DNA of 64,000 bases, from the NCBI RefSeq assembly GCF_002813775.1, contig NZ_CP020370.1:1517501-1581500 (forward strand). Reading direction: 5' to 3'. Source of the stretch: Candidatus Thiodictyon syntrophicum (lineage in GTDB: Bacteria; Pseudomonadota; Gammaproteobacteria; Chromatiales; Chromatiaceae). This document shows positions 1 through 9,473 of the stretch, one piece after another. The notes under the pieces are model-generated. The model was not told where the DNA came from, did not search any database, and saw only the letters and a list, made by a program, of their open reading frames with translations. Within the stretch, counting starts at the first letter, position 1; each line of letters starts with the position of its first letter. The position numbers and the translations under genes are program-made.

Positions 1-248
1 CGGTGCTCGCCGAAGGCGTGGAGACCGCCGGCCAGCGCGATTTGCTCGCCGGCCTGGGCTGTCACCTCTACCAGGGCTACCTGTTCGGCCAGCCGATGCC
101 GCTTGAGGAGTTTGCGCGGTTGGTCCAACAAACTGAGGGACATTCGACCGGGCTACACCCGCATCGCGCAGAGCGGCACCAGCAGTTCGGTCCGACTCAG
201 ACCCCCATGCTGGCCGATCAGTGTCTTGGGTTCCTCGAAGGGCAGTGA
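1..248 (+). CDS. EAL-domain protein, C-terminal end (partial)
   Basis: Only the last ~80 codons are in the window; the gene enters from the left edge in the frame of base 3. The residues LAEGVET, then GCHLYQGYLFGQPMP, are the conserved C-terminal end of the EAL cyclic-di-GMP phosphodiesterase fold (the E of AEGVE and the QGY.FG.P loop). The EAL homology ends near base 125. The remaining ~40 residues to the stop have no family character, and the last 96 bases overlap the convergent phosphatase gene. An earlier stop may have been lost. Whether the protein is catalytic cannot be judged because the EAL motif is outside the window. Confidence 0.8.
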   Translation, partial: VLAEGVETAGQRDLLAGLGCHLYQGYLFGQPMPLEEFARLVQQTEGHSTGLHPHRAERHQQFGPTQTPMLADQCLGFLEGQ

Positions 249-1343
249 CTGGCGCACGATCCGGTGCCCCTGGGGCAGCAGGCAGTAGTCCCCGATGCGG
301 TCACTGAAGCGCGGATGGGGGCGGCCGGTGCCGAACCAGCCGGCGTCCACCAGGTCCCGGCTCGGCCGGACCTCCACCAGGGCGCCCAGGGGCCCGGCGC
401 AATAGTCCAGAAAGCGGTCCTCGCGCCCGGCGCGCAGGTAGCAGAAGGCGGCGCGCGGCTCGCCGCACAGGGGTAGGGCCAGGCAGTCGGCCAGCGCCGG
501 GTGGTCCGCCAGATCGATCAGGTCGGCGGGCCCCGTGTCCACCTGGCCGTGGTCGGCGGTCACCAGCACCAGGGTATCGGTCCCGGCGGCGGCGACCAGG
601 AAGTCGGTGATCGCCTGCTCGAGCGCGCGCAGGTGGGCCGCCGCCGCCGCGCTGCCCATCCCCTGGTGGTGCCCGATCGAGTCCAGTTCCGGCCAATAGC
701 AATAGACATACTTGGGCACCCGGTCGCGGCGCAGCGCCCGGGTGGTCTGGCGGAACAGGTCGTGCAGGTCCGCGTAGGGCACGACCTGCGCCGGCCCCAC
801 ATGCGCCAGGTTGTAGTCCGAGCGGGCGATGCGGCTGGGGCTCACCACCAGGGCGCGGGTGCGGATGCGCGCGAAGATCGACTGGTGCCCGAAGAGCCGC
901 AGCGGGTCGATCCCGGCCTTGCGGTAGGGCACGCCGCCGTAGCGGGGGACGCCCGGCAGCACCGTCATCACACAGGCGAGTTCGGAAAACCAGGTGTACC
1001 AGCCGGTCAGTCCGTGCTGAAGCGGTCCATCGCCGGTCAGAAAGCTGGTGATCGCGGTGGCCGTGGTCGAGGGGAAGACCGTGGTCAGGGTCCCCACCCG
1101 GTGCCGGCTCAAGAGCCCGGCGGGCGAACGCTCCGCCAGCCAGTCGGCCCCCAGCCCATCGATCACCAGGAGCACGATGTTGGTCGCGCGCGCCATCTCG
1201 GCGGCGGGGATCAGGGTCGACTGCGGGTAATCGCTGCGCCCGCCCCGGGCGCGGATGATCGAGGCCATCAGATTGACGATGCCGCCGCCTTGGTAGTCGG
1301 GTTTGAGGGCGGGGGTGGGAACTGGCGGGGCGTCTGGGGTCAT
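153..1343 (-). CDS. Alkaline phosphatase-superfamily phosphodiesterase/nucleotide pyrophosphatase
   Basis: About 396 residues of the type I phosphodiesterase/nucleotide pyrophosphatase family, which hydrolyses phosphomono- or diesters with two metals. Visible motifs are VLLVIDGLGADWL (first metal Asp), TTVFPSTTATA (nucleophile Thr in the FPS/T stretch) and VTADHGQVD (metal Asp/His) in family order. No signal peptide is seen, so it is probably cytoplasmic. The start at 1343 is an ATG giving MTPDAPP; a GTG ten codons upstream is also open, and neither has a clear ribosome site. The gene is convergent with the EAL gene and overlaps its 3' end. The substrate cannot be told from sequence. Confidence 0.8.
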   Translation of the reverse strand: MTPDAPPVPTPALKPDYQGGGIVNLMASIIRARGGRSDYPQSTLIPAAEMARATNIVLLVIDGLGADWLAERSPAGLLSRHRVGTLTTVFPSTTATAITSFLTGDGPLQHGLTGWYTWFSELACVMTVLPGVPRYGGVPYRKAGIDPLRLFGHQSIFARIRTRALVVSPSRIARSDYNLAHVGPAQVVPYADLHDLFRQTTRALRRDRVPKYVYCYWPELDSIGHHQGMGSAAAAAHLRALEQAITDFLVAAAGTDTLVLVTADHGQVDTGPADLIDLADHPALADCLALPLCGEPRAAFCYLRAGREDRFLDYCAGPLGALVEVRPSRDLVDAGWFGTGRPHPRFSDRIGDYCLLPQGHRIVRQSLPFEEPKTLIGQHGGLSRTELLVPLCAMRV

Positions 1344-1451
1344 CCGGGTACGTCGGTTGGGGGGCACGACCACCGCGCCCGTGCGGCTAGCGTATCACCC
1401 CGGCCCGGGCCCTTCATGGCTCGTTCTGCCGGGGCCTGCGGCGAGCCGGCT

Positions 1452-3503
1452 TCAACCGTCCTTCTTGAGCCTGCTTTGCTGCGCCATCCCAAGCAGGCCC
1501 AACAGCAGACAGAACAAGGTCGTCGAGACCTTGGATGTCACCTGCGGATCGGCCGCCTCGATCGCCGCCGCCACATCGATCATGGGCACCGCCATGGCAT
1601 CCTCGACCCGGTAGATCGTCGCGGCCCCAGGAATCGCGGGCGACGCGGGGCGCGGATAGACCTGGGGGTTCTCTGGAATCAGGTCTTTCAGCGTGTTCGC
1701 TGCTGCCGAGCGGGGCGTCAAGCTGCCGTCGAGTCCGAACTGGGCGCAGACCGTGCTGATCAGGCTGGTATGATCGAACAGGTTCGTACGGTCCTTGCCG
1801 GGCGGCGGATAGATGGTGTTGGGCGGGATGCAGGGATTGACGAGGATGGCGGGAACGCGGACTCCATAGCGCGTGTAGGCAAAGTTGTCGACCTCATGCG
1901 CAAAGGGCGACACGGCCTCCGGCGGTCCGACATGATCGTAGAGACCGCCATGCTCGTCGTAGATGACGATCAGCAACGTCTTCTTGAAGGTGTCCGGATA
2001 CTTGGCGAGAATATCGTACACCTCTTTCAGCAGGCGCTCGCCGTCGGTCACCGCGATGGCCGGAGGCAACGAGCTGCCGTTGGGGTCGTGGCAATCGATG
2101 CCGGCGCCGCCGGGATGGGATGAATTCACCGGCCCATCCTTTAAGATATCGGTATAGCGCGGCTCGATGAACGAGTACTTGGGCAGCCGGTTGTGGATGA
2201 TGTCGTACTCGAGATTGGTCTGACTGCCGGAGTGCTCGTGAAAGCGAAAGACGTTGCCGCCGTCCCAACTCACCCAGCGCCAGTGGTCGTAGACATAGCG
2301 GCAGATCGCGGACGCGGGGGCGTCGTGATAATACACTTTCCAGTTGATCTCTCCGGGATAGGCCTCGTCCAGGAGCTCGAACACCGTCTTTTCGACCACC
2401 GGCGGCTCGTAATTCTTCGAGGTTGACCAGCCATAGGTGAAATCGGGGTTATTGATACGGGAACAGTTGGTTCCCGGCTTCAGTCCGGGCGTCCCGCAAT
2501 GCGCAAAGACCCGGTTGGCCAAGGTCTGTACCGGCCCGGCCGCAAACCATCCGTCGCAGACGGCAAACTGTGTAGCCAGAAACGAGGTCATGGGCACCGC
2601 TGCGGCGCTGTAGTATTGCATTATATTGCGCGGATCGGGCATGACGTCGGGTTCGCCCTGGTGCAACGGCGCCCCCGGCTGCAGGCTGTAGTTCCAGGCA
2701 AAGCCCTGCATCGTCGGCACGGCCTCCGGTCCGGGATTCTTGCAGCCGAAGATCTGCTCGTTCATATCGTCGAAAAGCTCGCCCGGATCGGGATAGGGCA
2801 TAATCCAGGTCGCGGAATCGGCCGGACCTTGAAATACCGTCACGCGGCCCTTGCCGGGATCGCCGGGATCGCGTGGATTGCTCGCGTCGACCGGCAGGCC
2901 CCGGTAGCAACCCGCCACGGTCTTCTCCGGGTATAATCCGCCAAGCATGTTATCGAAGGATCGGTTCTCCAGCATCAGCACCACCACATGCTCGATCTGG
3001 GCGGTCAGCGGCTGCTTGGGAAGTACCGGCAGCGGGATCGGTGCGAGCGTCGCATCCAGCACCGTGTAGGCATCCCAGGCGTACAAATACTGATTTTCCA
3101 TGGAGAAGAAGGACAGTTGTTGGCCGTTGTGGTCGGCCACCAGATGCGTGCCCTGTACGGTGAAGCCGGTGGCACCGCACCAATTATAAAAGCCGATATA
3201 GGCCCGGTTGCTCACCGACATATAGCGCTGGGACCCTTTGATCCGATAATAATTGACTCCCTGGTAAGGACAATGCTCCAAGGCCAGGGCCTGTTTCGGA
3301 TCGGTCGTCAGGATGGCCCACTCGCTGTCGTTTTCCCCCAGCCAACCCAATGGCTTGCCCTGGCTGAACAGGGCCAGCTTGTAGCTCGTGCCGCCGGTGA
3401 TCACCGGCTCCGAGCAGGCGGCTCCGAGCTGCGGTCGTTGCTCCGAGCGCAATGCCTCAGAAAAGCTGGAGGTCGGTTTTTCATCAACCGGATTCATGGC
3501 CAT
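1452..3503 (-). CDS. Phospholipase C/acid phosphatase-type phosphoesterase
   Basis: A 683-residue member of the phosphoesterase family PF04185 (non-haemolytic phospholipase C, AcpA). The signature HVVVLMLENRSFDNMLG lies about residues 170-185, and the second metal-site block YDEHGGLYDHVGPP lies near residue 520. Phe/Trp/Tyr-rich segments and DPNGSSLPP between them fit the family. The first ~150 residues are an extra domain not typical of the core. The start at 3503 is chosen because GAGGTG lies six bases before ATG, whereas the open frame upstream lacks one. No twin-arginine or Sec signal is obvious, which is unusual because most relatives are exported. Substrate is unknown. Confidence 0.8.
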   Translation of the reverse strand: MAMNPVDEKPTSSFSEALRSEQRPQLGAACSEPVITGGTSYKLALFSQGKPLGWLGENDSEWAILTTDPKQALALEHCPYQGVNYYRIKGSQRYMSVSNRAYIGFYNWCGATGFTVQGTHLVADHNGQQLSFFSMENQYLYAWDAYTVLDATLAPIPLPVLPKQPLTAQIEHVVVLMLENRSFDNMLGGLYPEKTVAGCYRGLPVDASNPRDPGDPGKGRVTVFQGPADSATWIMPYPDPGELFDDMNEQIFGCKNPGPEAVPTMQGFAWNYSLQPGAPLHQGEPDVMPDPRNIMQYYSAAAVPMTSFLATQFAVCDGWFAAGPVQTLANRVFAHCGTPGLKPGTNCSRINNPDFTYGWSTSKNYEPPVVEKTVFELLDEAYPGEINWKVYYHDAPASAICRYVYDHWRWVSWDGGNVFRFHEHSGSQTNLEYDIIHNRLPKYSFIEPRYTDILKDGPVNSSHPGGAGIDCHDPNGSSLPPAIAVTDGERLLKEVYDILAKYPDTFKKTLLIVIYDEHGGLYDHVGPPEAVSPFAHEVDNFAYTRYGVRVPAILVNPCIPPNTIYPPPGKDRTNLFDHTSLISTVCAQFGLDGSLTPRSAAANTLKDLIPENPQVYPRPASPAIPGAATIYRVEDAMAVPMIDVAAAIEAADPQVTSKVSTTLFCLLLGLLGMAQQSRLKKDG

Positions 3504-3605
3504 CGTCGTCACCTCGGCATTTGGTTGTGGGAGGGCGGTCGCGCGGCGGACCCCGCGAGCCGTCACTCACAGTGCGCAACCGAGGAAAATACTCGGACTT
3601 TTGCG

Positions 3606-6600
3606 TTATGCCTTCAACTTTCTGGAAAATAAGGTATCTCCCACTGGTCGGCCGGGTGCTCGGGGCCGCCACAGCACCGGCTGGGAGACGCCGTCCCAGC
3701 CCCAGCGCAGCCAACTGAGCAGGCGCAACGCCAGCCACAGGGCCCAGGCGAGCATGAGGGCGCGATAGACCCAGATGGGCACGCTGATCACCCAGATCGG
3801 GGGCAGGGGGCCGGTGGTGCGGTCCTGGTACCACTGGAGCAGCCCGTTGCCGGAGCCGTTGCCCATGATCTGCATGGCGGGCGCCCCCAGCAGGCCTTGG
3901 GAGACGGCGCCGATCAGACCGGCCGCGGCGGCGACTGTCAGCACCGCCAGGGCGACCTGGACCAGGTTAAAGCGCCAGCGTGGCGTCTGCTGGCCCAGTT
4001 GTCGGCGCAGGCCCAGGGCCAGCAGCCAGCCGGCCACCAGCACCAGCACCCAGATCTCCGCCAGGCTGAGCCCGATGCCGAGCAGCAGCCAGTCGTGGGT
4101 CTTGAGCGGCGTGAGCCGCAGGCGCCCGAGCGCCGCCGCGAGCCCGGCCAGGATGAGGAGTACGCCCCAGAACAGGACCACCGGGCCGATCCGCGGGCCG
4201 CCGGTGAAGAGCACCCAGCGCCCCTGCGGTACCCGCAACGCGAGGGTCACATTGACCGCCGGGCTGTTCAGGTCCGGCAGCCCCGGGGCACTGCGCAGAC
4301 CCATCCCCTGGGGTTGGCGCCACTGGACCAGGATGGACTGGCGCCCCGGCACCAGGGGTAGCTCCAGGGGGGCCCCGGGCCCGGGCAGGGGCAGGTCCAG
4401 GAGGCCAGCCTGCAAGCGGGTCGGCACGGCCTCCGGCGGCAGGCGGATGGGGTGCAGACCGCCCTGGGTGGCGCGCAGTTCCAGGCGCAGTTCGCCCTCG
4501 CCGGTGCGTCGCCCCAGGGTCATGCGCAGGTCCACCCGTTCGAGCGTGAGGGTGCGCCCGGGAACCGCACCCGGCCGGGTGAGGCTCAGGTCCAGGGTCT
4601 CGCCCGGCAGGGGCCGCCAGGTGGGCTGCCAGCGGTCGGCGGCCGCGGCCTGCTGGATCGGCGCCGGGCCGCTCCAGTCCAGGTGCCAGCGGGGGCTCAG
4701 CGCCAGTGACCAGGACTCGGTGAGCCGCGGGTCGATGACCGCGGTTAGCCGCAGGGTCGCCGCCGGCTCCAGGGTCGAGGCCCAGGCGAACTCGGTCTCG
4801 CCGGGGGCCAGGTTGACCAGCACCCGTGCGTCCTGGATGGCGAGCCCCGGGGTCTGGACCGCTTCCCCGGGCAGCAGCGCGACCGGCAGGGAGACCGGGA
4901 ACTCGGCCGGCGACAGGCGCCGGACCCGGGTCTCCACCCGCCAGTCGAGGCCGATCCGCAGGCCCCGCTCCACCCGCAGCAGGGGCGGCAGGGCGCCCTG
5001 GTTCAGGGGGCCGGCCGCCGCGCCGTCCCCGCCGGAGAGGCGCAGCAGGCGCACCTGGGGACCAGGCAGGCCGCCGCTGTCCAGACCCTCCAGGGTCCAG
5101 CCGTCCAGGGTGGCCTCGAGCTGTCGGGGTCGCAGCGGGAAGGGGATCTCGACCTGGGTGCGCTCCGGCAGGGGGCCGGACAGGTCCAGACGGTGGCGCC
5201 CGGCGGGCAATGGGACCAGGAGACGGTCGTCGCTGCCGCGGCGCAGTCCGTCCACCGGGGCGCCGTCCAGGTCGACCTGGGTGGGCAGCCAGCCGCCGGC
5301 CCCCCCAGGGACCGCCGCGGCCACGGCGGCGGCGGCGTCCAGGGTCAGGGTGAGGCGCAGCCAGTGGGGTTGCGCGCTCAGGGAGAGGCTTGGCAGGTCC
5401 ACGCAGTCGGGCAGGCAGTCCGGGGGGGCGAGCAGGCGGGCGCGCAGTTCCTCCAGCAGCGCGGTGCCGGGCAGGTCGGCGGCACGCGCCGGGGTGGCGC
5501 CCGGCCCGGCCAGACCGGCGGCGCCCAGCAGGGCGGCCAGGACCAGGGGCGGGAGCGGCGGGAGCATCAGGCGCAGCACGGACTCCGGGGCGAGTTTGGT
5601 TACCGGTTCCACCGCCGGTTCGGCGCTTCGCGCGGGCGACGGCGCGGACGCGGGTTCCGCCACCGCGTCCGACCTCGGCGCCGACGGCGCCGGTGGTGTC
5701 GCGGTGTCCGGCGGCGGCGGGGCTGGGCGCCCGATCAGTCCGGCCACCCGCAGCCCCAGCAGGACCGTGAGCAGGGCCCCGAGGAGCGACCACCAGAGGT
5801 GCCAACCGGGGCTCAACAACCACAGGCGCGCGTCCTCGCCCGGTGTCACCGGCCCGCTCCAGGCCAGCTCGAAGCGGTTCCACTGCCAGTCCGGGACCCC
5901 GGGGCCGCTCTGCAGCACCGCGTCCGGGTCCGGCCGGTCGGTTGGCGGGGGGGCGGGGGCGGGGCCGTCGCTGGGCCCCGCCGTCCGCTTTCCTTGCTGG
6001 TTGCGACCGTGCCGCCCATGACGGCGAAATCGGTCGCTTCGTCGCCCTCGGCCGGGTCGCCCGCCGAGGTGCCTTGCGGCTCCGCCAGGGACTCGAACTG
6101 GGACTGGGTTGCGCCCGGGGGCATGGTAGGAGCCGGGGCGGTCGCCAGGGCGAACGGCCGTTCGACTGCGCGGCGCGCCGGCGCGCCGCGCGCACCCGCG
6201 CTCGTGCCCAGCCCGACCATGGGGCGCTCCAGGTGCGGATAGAGCCCGGTGCGGACCTGGGCCGCGAGGAAGGGCAACCCGATCAGGAGCAGTGCCGCCA
6301 GGGCCAGTCGCCGGTACCACTCGACCAAGCCGCGAAAGCGCCCCAGGGCGACCCCCGCGGGGTGCCGCGGCAACTGCCGCAGGAGGGCGACGGCGATCAG
6401 CACATTGACCCACACCAGGCGCGGTGCGTCCGCGACCTGCCAGGTCAGCACCAGGGTGAGGCCGGCGAGCAGCCCCCAGGGGGTGCCCCACAGGCGCCCG
6501 ATACCCAGGGCCAGCAGCAGCACCAGAAAGAGGTCGAGCAGGGTCCAGCGGCCGATCCAACTGTCGGGGAGATTGTCGGTTCCGGAGGCCGCGAGCAGGT

Positions 6601-7989
6601 CCCAGCCGGGGGGCAGCCAGAGGTGCGCGCGGCTGCCGGCGACCTCCAGTCCCCAGCCGGTGGCGGGGATGGTCTTGGGGTTGCGTGGCGCGTCCGCCGC
6701 GAGGCGGCTGTCGGCGACCAGGTCGAGCCGGCCGCGCCGTACCTCGACCCCGGGCGGGTCGCCCGGCGCCAGGCGGGTGATGAGCCGCGGCTCCCCGTCC
6801 ACCGCGACCCGTCCCAGGTCCAGCGGCGGCATGGCGGTGAGCCGCCAACTGCGGGTGAGCTCGCCGCTGATGCGGTCACGGACGCTGAAGGCCCCGCCGG
6901 CCAGGTCCAGCCACAGGTCGCGCTCCAGGGTGAGCCGATCCGGACCCGGGTCGGGGTTGCCGCGGCGCCGCTCGACCAGTGTCAGTGACTCCCCGCCCGC
7001 CAGGCGCCAGGCCGGCAGGTCGGACCAGTCCGCGGGGACCCCGGCCTGGCGCGGGTCTGCGGGGGCCGGACCGCGCACCTCTACTTGGCGCAGGTCGGGC
7101 CGGGCGGCGAAGGACCAGACTTCAAGTGCCGGCCAGGGTGCGGGGGGGTGCCCCGGGTCAGCGTCGTCACGGCCCCGCCGACCTGGGCCTCGACCTCCAG
7201 GACCCAGTGGCCGGGGCGCGCCTGCACCCGCAGGGCGCCGTCGGGGTCGAGGCGCGAGGGCAGGGGGCTCTGCACCCGCAGCGGGATGGTCCCCGGCAGC
7301 AGCACCGGTCCGAGCAGTACCTGGCGGGCGCGCCCGGCCACGTCCAATTCCAGGCGGGTGGTCACCCGCAGCGGCAGGTCGTCGTCGATCCGGCGGTAGA
7401 CCTGGAGGGCCAGGCGGTCGCCGTCCTGTCCCTCGGCCGCGAGCGGCTCGCCAAGCCACAGACGCCCGCCCCGGTCCAGTCGGGGGAAGGGCACCGGGGC
7501 GCCATCGAGGACCAGGGACAGCAGGCCGATTTCAGCCGGCAGGCTCAGCCCGTCGGGGGGGCTGCGCCATTGAAAGTTCCCGGTGAGGACGTGCGTGCCC
7601 GGGGTCAATTGCACCGCCGGCGCCCCGTCGCGCAGCACCACCGGCAGCGGTTGATCGCCGTCGCGCAACCCCTGGGGCCAGGTCTCGGTGTCGCCGGGCA
7701 GGGTGACCCAGGTCTGTGCGTAGACCTGCCAGCGCTGCGTGAAGGAGCCGCCGCGCTGGTTCAGGTCGAGCTCGAGCCGCCCCGGCCAGGCGCAGACACG
7801 GGCGCCGGTCGGGGCCGGGTCGCCCCGGTCCGGGGACCCGGCGTCGAGCGGACAGGTCCGTTGGTCCTGCGGGTGCAGCACCCAGGGCACCCAGGCCCAC
7901 AGGTCCGGCGGCACCACGGGTTCGGACGGGGCCGCGGCCACGGGGAGCGCGGCGCACAGGAAGATGAACGAGCACAGGATCAGACGCAT
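3606..7989 (-). pseudogene. Very large secreted/membrane protein, frame broken twice at G7 runs
   Basis: A single ~1461-residue coding region can be read in three successive frames. Segment 1 starts at 7989 with a signal peptide (MRLILCSFIFLCAALPVAAA), segment 2 continues from about 7145 and segment 3 from about 5950 to 3606. Each switch coincides with a run of seven G on the + strand (7142-7148 and 5947-5953), and one extra base in each run restores an uninterrupted frame. Segment 2 has a hydrophobic pair near 6500-6280; segment 3 has a Pro/Ala-rich linker, more transmembrane segments near 5750-5500 and a polytopic C-terminus (about 4190-3650). The middle is beta-rich with many Arg/Leu/Pro. 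I do not recognise the family. It may be a real pseudogene, a phase-variable gene or two homopolymer sequencing errors. Confidence 0.7.
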
Positions 7990-8435
7990 GGCTGGGGCCG
8001 CCGTGGGACTGGGGTGTGCCTAGTGTAGCCAAATCGTGGCGGGGACTGGTCGGGATGAACAGTCGGCGGCCAGGTCCCATCCGTGATCGGCGGTGCCCAG
8101 GTACGGGCAATCCGGACTGCCCCCCGTTCGTCGGAAATCGAGTCATCCGCCTGTGGACATCGCGGCTGTATGCTATAAAAGTGAACTACGTTACAGTTCG
8201 CGCAGAAATCGTCATCCAGCGGTCGTGCGCGAAGGTGAGACGGTTCGGACGGCAACCCAGGCGTAGCCTCGGGAGTCCGTCGTTGTGGTCGGACCAGCAC
8301 CGTCGCGGGGTGCCGGCTATCGGCACAAACGGTCGTTTTGCGTCGTCACTCAGAGCGGCTGCGGGGCTTCCAACGGGTTGGCTGCAGGCCAGGCCCGGCG
8401 CCACGCGGCCTGTTCCGAATCCTCTGGGGGGTTGC
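7990..8435. other. Divergent intergenic region, no gene seen
   Basis: This 446-base stretch separates the divergent starts of the giant membrane protein and the PEP-CTERM-like protein. It contains an AT-rich segment (tatgctataaaa, about 8168-8179) that could serve as a -10 region, but I see no convincing -35 partner, riboswitch or conserved structure. The open frames crossing it have no family character. Confidence 0.5.
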
Positions 8436-9473
8436 GTGAATCCGAAACTTGCCAGGATCCTGGCCCGGTTCGCCGCGTCTGCGGCCATGTCGTTACTCGC
8501 ACTGTCCGCTGCCCGGGCAGACCTGATCGCCAACGGCGACTTCTCCGCTTCCACCGACCTGGCCGGTTGGACGGCCGAGTTCACCATCATCGGCGAGCCC
8601 ACGCACAACTACGCCCAGCTCGGCACCGACGGCGAACCCCGGCGCACCCTGTCGCAGACCTTCAGCCTCCCGGCGCTGCCCGCGACCCTCGGCTTCGACT
8701 TCAGCTTCCACACCTCGGCCTCTTCCGTAGGCGACATCCCCGGCGGCGTCTTCCCCGACTCATTCGCCGCCTCCTTGATCACCGCCGGCGGCGATTTCCT
8801 CGACATCCTGGTCGTCGACCTGGCGGGTGCGGACGCGTACCCCTCTGCCAACCGGGAGTGGTTCACCGGCGCACTGCCCATCCTGGTCGACCTGGACCCC
8901 GGCATCGCCATACCCGACTTCCCGCTGTTCGTCACTGGAAGCGCCTACTCGGGGCGCATCACGGTGTGGCTTCCCGACGCCATCCTGGGTCAAGACGCGA
9001 CCCTCTATTTCGATCTGTATGACCAAGCCGACAATGCCTCGACCATCGCCGGTATCGACAACGTCTCTGTGCAGCCAACCCGCGCGGCGCCCGCGCCCGC
9101 GACGCTCGGCTTGCTGCTCGTCGGGCTGGCGGCAGGCGCCGCCGTGCGCCGCACGGCAAACGCAACGGCTAACCAGCATGGGCGCCGAGCGCACGCGGGC
9201 GGGACGGGGTATGTGGGCGCGGGCGGGACGGGGCATTCGCCCCGTCCCGAACGTTCATTCCGTCGCCAGCCGTCGGCACGCGCCCGCAGGTCCGAAGAAA
9301 ACGTTTCGGACGGGGCGAATGCCCCGTCCGGCATTTTGAGTGAGCGTTCGGGCGGGACGGGGTATGTGGGCGCGGGCGGGACGGGGTATCCACCCATAGG
9401 CGCCAACTTAAGCAACCAGTTGATTTCCTGGCGCACTCAGGAACGCGATGACGGCGGCCGGGAGCGTTTGTAA
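8436..9473 (+). CDS. Secreted PEP-CTERM-like protein with runaway C-terminus
   Basis: Start is GTG 8436, preceded by a G-rich ribosome site (ctgggggg) and followed by a signal peptide (NPKLARILARF... to ARADL). The mature part (about residues 29-215) opens with LIANGDFS and is beta-rich with no Cys, like PEP-CTERM and choice-of-anchor proteins (NGDF near the N-terminus, IDNVSV near the end). It ends in a sorting-like tail: APAPATLGLLLVGL, a hydrophobic stretch, then RR. The motif reads PAP rather than PEP. Normally a stop follows a few codons after the Arg pair. Here the frame runs ~95 more codons through the palindromic repeats and into the left end of the IS4 element, so the native stop seems to have been lost. 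Secretion and processing by exosortase are inferred. Confidence 0.65.
   Translation: MNPKLARILARFAASAAMSLLALSAARADLIANGDFSASTDLAGWTAEFTIIGEPTHNYAQLGTDGEPRRTLSQTFSLPALPATLGFDFSFHTSASSVGDIPGGVFPDSFAASLITAGGDFLDILVVDLAGADAYPSANREWFTGALPILVDLDPGIAIPDFPLFVTGSAYSGRITVWLPDAILGQDATLYFDLYDQADNASTIAGIDNVSVQPTRAAPAPATLGLLLVGLAAGAAVRRTANATANQHGRRAHAGGTGYVGAGGTGHSPRPERSFRRQPSARARRSEENVSDGANAPSGILSERSGGTGYVGAGGTGYPPIGANLSNQLISWRTQERDDGGRERL
9225..9332. repeat. Palindromic repeat, copy A (full)
   Basis: Full copy of a dispersed element. The left arm is a short palindrome (gacggggcattcgccccgtc) followed by cgaacgtt. The right arm, about 55 bases on, is aacgtttcggacggggcgaa continuing into its complement. 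The two arms are inverted relative to each other. Copies recur at 10791, 10983, 11690, 12588, 13327 and, more weakly, 24463 and 31859. Confidence 0.85.

Noticed and set aside
501-2123. Long open frame on the plus strand opposite the two phosphoesterase genes
   Set aside because: Composition is that of a high-GC antisense shadow (Arg/Gly/Gln/His-rich, no domains); the minus-strand frames carry intact catalytic motifs.
3775-6242. Long Arg/Ser/Gly-rich open frames on the plus strand opposite the giant membrane protein
   Set aside because: Low-complexity shadow sequence with no recognisable domain; the minus strand shows signal peptide and membrane segments.
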